The notes under the pieces were generated by a model. That model made no database searches. It was not told the DNA's origin and worked only from the letters and a program-made list of their open reading frames with translations. A program made the translations under genes and the position numbers. DNA of 9,550 bases from the NCBI GenBank assembly GCA_025937075.1, contig JAICSD010000145.1, positions 1-9,550 of the forward strand. The letters are read 5' to 3'. This document shows positions 4,693 through 9,550 of this stretch, one piece after another. This stretch comes from Vicinamibacteria bacterium (GTDB lineage Bacteria > Acidobacteriota > Vicinamibacteria > Vicinamibacterales > 2-12-FULL-66-21). Each line of letters starts with the position of its first letter. The stretch's first letter is position 1.

Positions 4693-6434
4693 GACAACAC
4701 GGGCAGGAACCGGCGGTTCTCGGCCTGGCGCTTCGGTGGGAGTGTCCATTCCTCGCGGAGCGCCTTGTCGAACTCCGCCCGGAAGAATGCCGCCTTCATG
4801 CCGCCGTCGATGATGTCCCATGGAAGCACCGCGTCGGCTGATCGGTCGCGAAAGATGTAAAAGTCGGCGTCCACACCGGTTTCCGCCACGGCCGCGCGCC
4901 AGTTGCCGCCGTTGCGCTCCGCGGCTTCGATCGCAGGGGCAACCCGGCGGTCGCCGAGCGACAGCAGCGCCTGATAGTACGAGTGCCGCTCGGATTTGAT
5001 GTTGAAGTAGACGTTGTCGAGATCCGCCACGAGGGACCGCAGCCGTTTGGCCTTGCGGTCCGTCAGCGCAGGGTCCTCCATCGGGAGCCACTGGTAGGCG
5101 GTGCCGGGTTTTGGAATCAGCGGGTTCACGCTCGCGACGATCCGCCCCACGCGGCCGCGAGAGCGCGCGTGGCGCAGCATGATCGATCGGAGCTCCGCGC
5201 TGAGCGTCCGGATCGCCAGCAGATCGTCATCCGTTTCGGTCGGGAGGCCGATCATGTAATAGAGCTTCAGATTTTCGATGCCGCTCGCGAAGATCAGCTC
5301 GGCTTTCTCGAGAATCTCGGCGTTGGTGACCGTCTTGTTGATGACGCGCCGCAGCCGATCGGATCCGGTCTCGGGCGCGATCGTGATCGACCGCTCGCCG
5401 CTCTCGCGCAGCATGCGGACGATCGGCTCCGTGAGATCGTCGAGCCGCAGCGAGGCCGGGCTGATCGAATAGCCCATCTCGAGGAGCCCGGCCAGGATGC
5501 GTTCGATCTCCGGGTGGTCGCAGAGCGCGATGGACACGAGCCCCGCGCGCGTCGCGTGCGGACGCGCGAGGCGCGCCAGCTCCAGAATGCGGTCCGCCGG
5601 AAAGGCGCGGACGGGCAGGTAGTTGTAACCGGCCCAGCAGAAGCGACAGAGGTTTGCGCAGCCGCGGACGACCTCCACGAGGAAGCGGGCGCCGAACTCC
5701 GTATCGGGCGTGAAGATCGTGGTGGACGGCGGATCCAGGCGCTCGGCGGACTTCACGGCGGCCTTGCGGACCACGGCAGGCGCGTTCGTGCCTTCGCGAG
5801 GGAGGAAGCCGGCAATCGTCGTGTCGGCCGCGTAGTGCACGTCGTAGAACGACGGCACGTAGAAGCCGCGCTCCGCCGCGAGGCGCCGCAGCAGGTCGTC
5901 ACGATCGTCAGCGCTCGCGATCGCGTTCGCGAGCGCCGGCACGAGCACTTCCCCCTCGCCCGCGGCAATCACCTCGGCGAAGGCAGCCAGCGGCTCGGGG
6001 TTCACGAACGTCACCGCCCCGCCAATGACGATGAGCGGATCGTGCGGGGTGCGGGCGTCGGCGCGAACGGGAATGCCTGCGAGACGGAGAATGGAGACCA
6101 CGTTGGTGTAGTCCCACTCGAACGAGACGGAGAACGCGAGCACATCGAAGTCGCGCACGGGCGTGTTCGACTCGACGGTGCGGAGCGCCGAGGCCGACGC
6201 GAGCCGCGCCTGCAGCTCCTGGCGTCCCGGCAGGAACACGCGCTCGCACACCACGTCCTCCAGCTCGTTGAAGAGCCGGTAGACCGTCTGGAAGCCCAGG
6301 TTGGACATTCCGACGAAGTACGTGTTCGGAAACGCGAGCGCGACGCGGAGCCGCCCGCCGTGCGGTTTTCGGACGTAGCCGACTTCGCGGGAAAGAACGT
6401 CGTGCGCGCGCCCGTGCTGCGGGCGTGCCGTCAT
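4689..6434 (-). CDS. B12-binding-type radical SAM protein (TIGR03960-like)
   Basis: A 581-aa protein. N-terminal residues 30-190 resemble a B12-binding (Rossmann-like) domain of the type in this family: FPNTYFVGMSNLGFQTVY (35-52), CERVFLPG (63-70), FDVLAFSVSFEWDYTNVV (96-113), IVIGGAVTFVNPEPLAAF and GEGEVLVPAL; the usual cobalt-ligand DxHxxG motif is absent. The radical SAM core follows: VVRGCANLCRFCWAG with C259-x3-C263-x2-C266 to bind a 4Fe-4S cluster and S-adenosylmethionine, then SITIAPETGSDRLR and LYYMIGLPTETDDD. This matches my memory of the TIGR03960 family, whose reaction is unknown; in other bacteria members often sit beside a DUF2344 partner, which is not adjacent here. Start ATG 6434 has no clear Shine-Dalgarno. 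It is separated from upstream ftsZ by 153 nt, so it may have its own promoter; it converges on the 101-aa gene with a 4-bp overlap. Confidence 0.88.
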   Translation of the reverse strand: MTARPQHGRAHDVLSREVGYVRKPHGGRLRVALAFPNTYFVGMSNLGFQTVYRLFNELEDVVCERVFLPGRQELQARLASASALRTVESNTPVRDFDVLAFSVSFEWDYTNVVSILRLAGIPVRADARTPHDPLIVIGGAVTFVNPEPLAAFAEVIAAGEGEVLVPALANAIASADDRDDLLRRLAAERGFYVPSFYDVHYAADTTIAGFLPREGTNAPAVVRKAAVKSAERLDPPSTTIFTPDTEFGARFLVEVVRGCANLCRFCWAGYNYLPVRAFPADRILELARLARPHATRAGLVSIALCDHPEIERILAGLLEMGYSISPASLRLDDLTEPIVRMLRESGERSITIAPETGSDRLRRVINKTVTNAEILEKAELIFASGIENLKLYYMIGLPTETDDDLLAIRTLSAELRSIMLRHARSRGRVGRIVASVNPLIPKPGTAYQWLPMEDPALTDRKAKRLRSLVADLDNVYFNIKSERHSYYQALLSLGDRRVAPAIEAAERNGGNWRAAVAETGVDADFYIFRDRSADAVLPWDIIDGGMKAAFFRAEFDKALREEWTLPPKRQAENRRFLPVLS

Positions 6435-6477
6435 AACGGAAACGAGTTGTTGTGTGCCTTCGCCCCTGACACGTTCA

Positions 6478-6552
6478 CACGCGGTGGTGGAAGCGACGCT
6501 CGCACGGCGCCGCTCCCGTGTGCCATGGATCTATCTAGTCTACCACCGCGTG
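6478..6552. repeat. Inverted repeat between ftsZ and the radical SAM gene
   Basis: CACGCGGTGGT (6478-6488) is the exact reverse complement of ACCACCGCGTG (6542-6552), 11 bp with 53 nt between. It occupies most of the 153-nt gap. No T tract follows on the minus strand, so it is not a classic terminator. The gap also holds a short AT-rich TAGACTAGATAGAT stretch on the minus strand, which could be a -10 region for the radical SAM gene, but no -35 is convincing. Confidence 0.5.
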
Positions 6553-6587
6553 CGGAACGCTCCCGCTGAGCACGACGTGCGCGCGGC

Positions 6588-7859
6588 TCAGGCCTCGTTC
6601 TGGCGCCGCATGAACGCGGGTACGTCGAGCGGCGACACGGGTTCGAATTCGGCGCCTGGGCTCACCATGTCCGCAGGGTCGCCGGCTGCCGCGGCGATCG
6701 GCATCTCGAGCACCGGGCGGCGCGAGATGGAGAGCCGTCCGTGAGTGCCGGCGGTCGCGGCCACCTTCTCTGCAGGCTCGCGCCTGGTGTACGACTGCAG
6801 ATCGACGGGCGTCTGCGCGGCCGACGGGCTCGGCTGCTTGATGCCATACGCGCGATCGAACCCGGTCGCGATGACGGTGATCTTCACGCGGCCTTCCATC
6901 TTCGGATCGACCACGGCGCCGAAGATGATGTTCGCTTCTTCGTGCGCGGCCTCCTGGATGATTGCCGAGGCCTCGCTGACCTCGATCAGCGACAGGTCCG
7001 AACCGCCGGTGACGTTGATGATCACGCCGCGCGCGCCCTTCACGGAGGCGTCCTCGAGCAGCGGGCTCGAGATGGCGTGGTTGGCGGCGTCGATGGCGCG
7101 GCTGTCCCCTTCGCCCATGCCGGTGCCCATGATCGCGATGCCCATGCCGGACATGATCGTCTTCACGTCGGCGAAGTCGAGGTTGATCATCCCGGGCACG
7201 AGGATCAGGTCCGAGATCCCCTGTATCGCCTGTCTCAACACATCGTCTGCCGTCGTGAACGCGTCGTTCAGCGTCGTCTTGCGGGCGATGGTTGCGAGCA
7301 GGCGCTCGTTCGGAATCGTGATGACCGTATCGACGCAGTCGCGGAGCTCTTCGAGGCCCCGCTCGGCCTGCGACTGCCGCTTGCGTCCCTCGAACTTGAA
7401 CGGCTTCGTGACCACCGCGATCGTCAGGGCGCCGAGCTCGCTGGCGAGGCTCGCGATCACCGGTGCGGCGCCGGTCCCGGTGCCGCCGCCCATGCCCGTC
7501 GTGACGAACACCATATCCGCGCCGTCGAGCGCTTCAATCAGCTTGTCCGTGTCTTCGAGCGCCGCCTGCCGCCCCACGTTGGGGTCGGCGCCGGCGCCGA
7601 GCCCTTTCGTCAGCTTCGCGCCGATCTGGATCTTGTGCGGCGCCGCGTTCAGTTTGAGCGCCTGCAGGTCCGTGTTGGCGACGATGAATTCGACGCCGTC
7701 GAGGCCCGCCTGGACCATGCGGTTGACGGCGTTGCTTCCCCCGCCGCCGACGCCCACGACTTTGATGCGGGCACCCGTGCGCGTCTCTTCCTCCAGCTTC
7801 AACCGCAGCGTGGACGGCCCAGAGCCGCTCGCTTCGTGCCCATGTCTGAGTTCAGCCAT
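6588..7859 (-). CDS. ftsZ: Cell division protein FtsZ
   Basis: The tubulin-like GTPase that polymerises into the Z ring at midcell. Counted from ATG 7859 it is 423 aa. Domains: a variable N-terminal tail of about 30 residues; nucleotide-binding domain with [18 protein letters not shown] (31-48), ANTDLQAL (61-68), [15 protein letters not shown] (86-100) and the tubulin signature GGGTGTG (124-130); NERLL (184-188); T7 synergy loop NLDFADV (226-232) with catalytic D228 and D231; GTGMGEG; a C-terminal domain ending near [10 protein letters not shown] (325-334); a disordered linker (335-405); and the conserved C-terminal peptide [10 protein letters not shown] (411-420) that binds FtsA and other partners. 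The start is set by AAGGAGG (minus 7873-7867), 7 nt upstream. The frame is open upstream all the way through ftsA. Every key residue appears intact. Confidence 0.96.
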   Translation of the reverse strand: MAELRHGHEASGSGPSTLRLKLEEETRTGARIKVVGVGGGGSNAVNRMVQAGLDGVEFIVANTDLQALKLNAAPHKIQIGAKLTKGLGAGADPNVGRQAALEDTDKLIEALDGADMVFVTTGMGGGTGTGAAPVIASLASELGALTIAVVTKPFKFEGRKRQSQAERGLEELRDCVDTVITIPNERLLATIARKTTLNDAFTTADDVLRQAIQGISDLILVPGMINLDFADVKTIMSGMGIAIMGTGMGEGDSRAIDAANHAISSPLLEDASVKGARGVIINVTGGSDLSLIEVSEASAIIQEAAHEEANIIFGAVVDPKMEGRVKITVIATGFDRAYGIKQPSPSAAQTPVDLQSYTRREPAEKVAATAGTHGRLSISRRPVLEMPIAAAAGDPADMVSPGAEFEPVSPLDVPAFMRRQNEA

Positions 7860-9230
7860 TGTCAGGCCTCCTTTTTCACCGGGGGGCTTCGCCCCGCCGG
7901 CCCCGGCATCTCTTGAATGGCGGGGACCCCTGCACCCCGCCAAGGTGACTCCGCTGCGCTCGCGCTTCGCAGCTCGCCCCGCTCCGTTCGCGCCCAAGAA
8001 AAATTCCTTGAACAGCGTGCGCAGCCGTCCCGCTACGCGTCCGAATGCGCCGGCCCCCACCGGCCGCCCCGCCTCCCCCACGTGATTGCGATGCGCGTAC
8101 ATCACCAGCCCCGCTGCGGTGCCAAATGCGGGGTTGTTGACGTGATCCGCGAGGCCGCCGACGCCGGTGGGACATCCGCGCCGGATCGGCAGGTCGAAGA
8201 TCTGCTCGGCGATTTCTGCCATCCCTTCGAGCATCGCGCCGCCGCCGGTCAGCACGATCCCGGAATTGAGCGACTTCTCGAATCCCGCCCGGCGGATCTC
8301 GTCCCACAGCAGGTGGAAGATCTCTTCCGCGCGCGGCTGCAGGATCTCCGACAGGATGCGGCGCGCCATCACCCGCGGCTTGCGTCCGCCGACGCTCGCC
8401 ACATCCATCGTCTCGTCCTCGGCCACCATGGCGGACAACGCACATCCGCACCGGCGCTTGATCTTCTCCGCGTCGGGGATCGGTGTCCGCAGGCCGACCG
8501 CGATGTCGTTCGTGAAGTGATCGCCGCCGACGGCGACGACGCCAGTGTGCCACAAGCTGCCGCGTTCGAAGATGGCAAAATCAGTCGTGCCGCCACCAAT
8601 GTCGACGATCGCGACGCCAAGCTGCTTCTCGTCGTCGGTCAGAACGGCCTCGCTCGCGGCGAGCTGCTCGAGTACGGTGTCGATCACCGCGACGCCCGCG
8701 CGGTTCACGCAGGCGACGACGTTCTGCGTGGACGTGGCGCTGCCCGTCACCACGTGCACGTTGACCTCGAGCCGCGATCCCGTCATCCCGACGGGAGCGC
8801 CGATGCCGTCCTGCTCGTCGACGACGAAGTCCTGCGGCAGCACGTGGAGGATCTCGCGTCCGCTCGGCAGCGCGACGGCTTTGGCCGCGTCGATCGCGCG
8901 CCGCACGTCCTCGCGCGTGATCTCGCGGTTCTTGCCCGCGACGGCGACGACACCTCGGCTGTTGAACGCCTTCACGTGGGCGCCGGAAAGGCCGAGGTGC
9001 ACCGAATCGATCTCGACGCCCGCGGTCAGCTCAGCCTCTTCGATCGCTTTCTTGATCGAATCGACGGCGGCCTCGAGGTTCACGACGACGCCGCGGCGGA
9101 TGCCCTTCGAGTCCGCGAGGCCGATCCCGATGATGTCGAGCCCCTCATCGTCGGTCATCTCGCCGACGATCGCGGCGATCTTCGAGGTTCCGACGTCGAG
9201 CCCGACCAGGTACCGCTCTTTCCTCGCCAA
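7860..9230 (-). CDS. ftsA: Cell division protein FtsA, frame not closed before ftsZ
   Basis: An actin-like ATPase that anchors FtsZ to the membrane and recruits later division proteins. From TTG 9230 the motifs are: phosphate-1 [14 protein letters not shown] (10-23); subdomain 1C around [12 protein letters not shown] (78-89); phosphate-2 [13 protein letters not shown] (209-221); adenosine motif [13 protein letters not shown] (325-337); and a terminal amphipathic membrane helix [11 protein letters not shown] (401-411), where FtsA normally ends. Here there is no stop: 46 further codons rich in Gly, Ala and Arg lead straight into the ftsZ ATG in the same frame, so the end given is only the ftsZ boundary. 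Start: TTG 9230 has AAAGGGA (9242-9236) 5 nt upstream and gives the family-like N-terminus [14 protein letters not shown]; a GTG at 9275 is also in frame but overlaps the ftsQ stop. Function is secure, the 3' end is not. Confidence 0.93.
7867..7873 (-). promoter_or_regulatory. Shine-Dalgarno of ftsZ
   Basis: AAGGAGG on the minus strand, 7 nt before ATG 7859. It is a near-perfect site. It shows that free FtsZ can be made even though the upstream ftsA frame has no stop. Confidence 0.85.
7879..7942 (-). other. Two GC hairpins in the ftsA-ftsZ spacer
   Basis: Hairpin one: plus 7918-7925 with 7935-7942, 8 bp and a 9-nt loop. Hairpin two: plus CCGGGGGGC (7879-7887) with GCCCCGCCGG (7891-7900), 9 bp with one bulged G and a 3-nt loop, ending 5 nt before the ftsZ Shine-Dalgarno. 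They could modulate ftsZ initiation, stall ribosomes, or be remnants of intergenic structure. The spacer is extremely GC-rich with short near-repeats of GCGA and GAGC units, unlike real coding sequence. Confidence 0.55.
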
Positions 9231-9235
9231 TGTGG

Positions 9236-9242
9236 TCCCTTT
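9236..9242 (-). promoter_or_regulatory. Shine-Dalgarno that decides the ftsA start
   Basis: AAAGGGA on the minus strand, 5 nt before TTG 9230, supports TTG over the in-frame GTG 9275. The 44-nt ftsQ-ftsA gap also holds a perfect 14-bp palindrome CCGCCTGCAGGCGG (9255-9268), able to form a 5-bp stem. Confidence 0.6.
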
Positions 9243-9274
9243 CTCGCTGTGCTTCCGCCTGCAGGCGGTAGCCA

Positions 9275-9550
9275 CTACCGCTTTGTCGGCCTCACGTACA
9301 CGCGCGAATCGAACCTGAGATCCACGTAGTCGATGTCCGGGACGCGCTCGTGGAGCGCGTCCCGGAGATCGAGGTACGACTGGAGCCGCTCGGCGAAATG
9401 GTCCTCGCCGAGATGCAGCAGTGCGGCATCGTTCTGAAGGATCACGACCGCGTCGTGCGCGTCGTGGACGTCGATTTGGGAGACGCGCGCCGCCAGGTCG
9501 TGGCGGCTCGCGAGTGCATCGATGACCCTCGACGCCAGTTCGGCGCGCCG
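9275..9550 (-). CDS. ftsQ: Cell division protein FtsQ, C-terminal part (5' end beyond window)
   Basis: The last 91 residues of a FtsQ/DivIB-type protein, a single-pass inner-membrane division protein whose periplasmic domain links FtsB/FtsL to septal synthesis. The frame on the minus strand runs from the window edge to TAG (9277-9275). Visible: [37 protein letters not shown], and the typical end [19 protein letters not shown], which matches the beta-domain ending of FtsQ ([15 protein letters not shown]). No membrane segment is seen because it lies upstream. The stop is 45 nt before the ftsA TTG, so ftsQ, ftsA and ftsZ form one operon in the usual dcw order. Confidence 0.87.
   Translation of the reverse strand, partial: RRAELASRVIDALASRHDLAARVSQIDVHDAHDAVVILQNDAALLHLGEDHFAERLQSYLDLRDALHERVPDIDYVDLRFDSRVYVRPTKR

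Larger units (their letters stand above)
6588..9230 (-). other. Single continuous ftsA-spacer-ftsZ reading frame (880 codons)
   Basis: From TTG 9230 to the TGA at 6590-6588 there is no stop in this frame. If translated through, it would give an FtsA-FtsZ fusion of 880 aa: FtsA (1-411), linker (412-457), FtsZ (458-880). The other two minus-strand frames in the spacer both close just before ftsZ: one at TGA within CCTGACAATG, the other at CGGTGAAAA, both next to the ftsZ ribosome binding site. A one-base indel in the spacer would therefore restore an ordinary ftsA-ftsZ junction. Confidence 0.8.

Noticed and set aside
4983..6569. Long plus-strand ORF (528 aa) opposite the radical SAM gene
   Set aside because: Antisense shadow in GC-rich DNA: Arg/Ala/His-rich, no family motif, while the opposite frame has full domains.
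6588..9275. 895-aa protein starting at GTG 9275
   Set aside because: The GTG overlaps the ftsQ stop; TTG 9230 has a Shine-Dalgarno and gives the correct FtsA N-terminus. The fusion frame itself is kept as a finding.
7917..9329. Long plus-strand ORF (470 aa) opposite ftsA
   Set aside because: Antisense shadow of ftsA, Arg/Asp/His-rich, no recognisable domain; the same applies to the ORFs at 6741-7916 and 6745-8085 opposite ftsZ.
1..9550. CRISPR arrays, insertion sequences, prophage or integrase genes
   Set aside because: No direct-repeat/spacer pattern, no transposase or integrase motif, and uniform base composition throughout.

Overview
This is a 9.55-kb, high-GC bacterial chromosomal window made almost entirely of housekeeping genes. 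Proteins favour G/C-ending codons, and GTG and TTG starts are common. The gene content (a primary sigma factor, the ftsQ-ftsA-ftsZ end of a division cluster, acpS, a COG1579-type zinc-ribbon protein) and the GGTCAGAGCAC-type repeat suggest an Acidobacteriota-like, perhaps Vicinamibacteria-like, organism. That placement is inference from memory, not a search.

Layout. The plus strand from the left edge carries the C-terminal part of rpoD (cut at the window start), a rho-independent terminator, a CAT-anticodon tRNA that best fits tRNA-Ile2, a coiled-coil/zinc-ribbon protein, an overlapping RNase HI-family gene and a small redox protein. On the minus strand follows a PgeF/YfiH-type gene, whose start codon overlaps that of plus-strand acpS. 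Next on plus is a 101-aa conserved-looking protein, which shares its stop TTAA with a convergent minus-strand gene for a B12-binding-type radical SAM protein. The right third is minus strand: ftsQ (cut at the right edge), then ftsA, then ftsZ. No stretch above 300 bases lacks a gene. The largest gaps are 4130-4386 (257 bases, possible promoter and a hairpin), 6435-6587 (153 bases) and 1215-1361 (147 bases).

Most notable. (1) At 2638-2904 a strong Shine-Dalgarno and ATG open a frame that meets an in-frame TGA at codon 12, then continues to TAG at 2904. Reading that TGA as selenocysteine gives an 88-aa SelW/Rdx-like protein with a C-A-Y-U (CxxU) motif exactly where the family has CxxC/CxxU. A SECIS-like hairpin starts 18 nt after the TGA. 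Standard gene calling would miss this gene or truncate it to a 68-aa ORF starting at 2698. (2) ftsA has no stop codon before ftsZ: one frame runs from the ftsA start (TTG 9230) through a 46-codon Gly/Ala/Arg-rich spacer into ftsZ, although ftsZ has its own excellent ribosome binding site. This is either a real FtsA-FtsZ read-through arrangement or a sequencing indel.

Functional links. ftsQ, ftsA and ftsZ build the division septum, and PgeF-type proteins are linked to peptidoglycan quality control. AcpS activates acyl carrier protein, RpoD drives housekeeping transcription, and the RNase HI-family protein acts on RNA/DNA hybrids. The SelW-like gene implies selenocysteine machinery (selA, selB, selC, selD) elsewhere in the genome; none of it is in this window.
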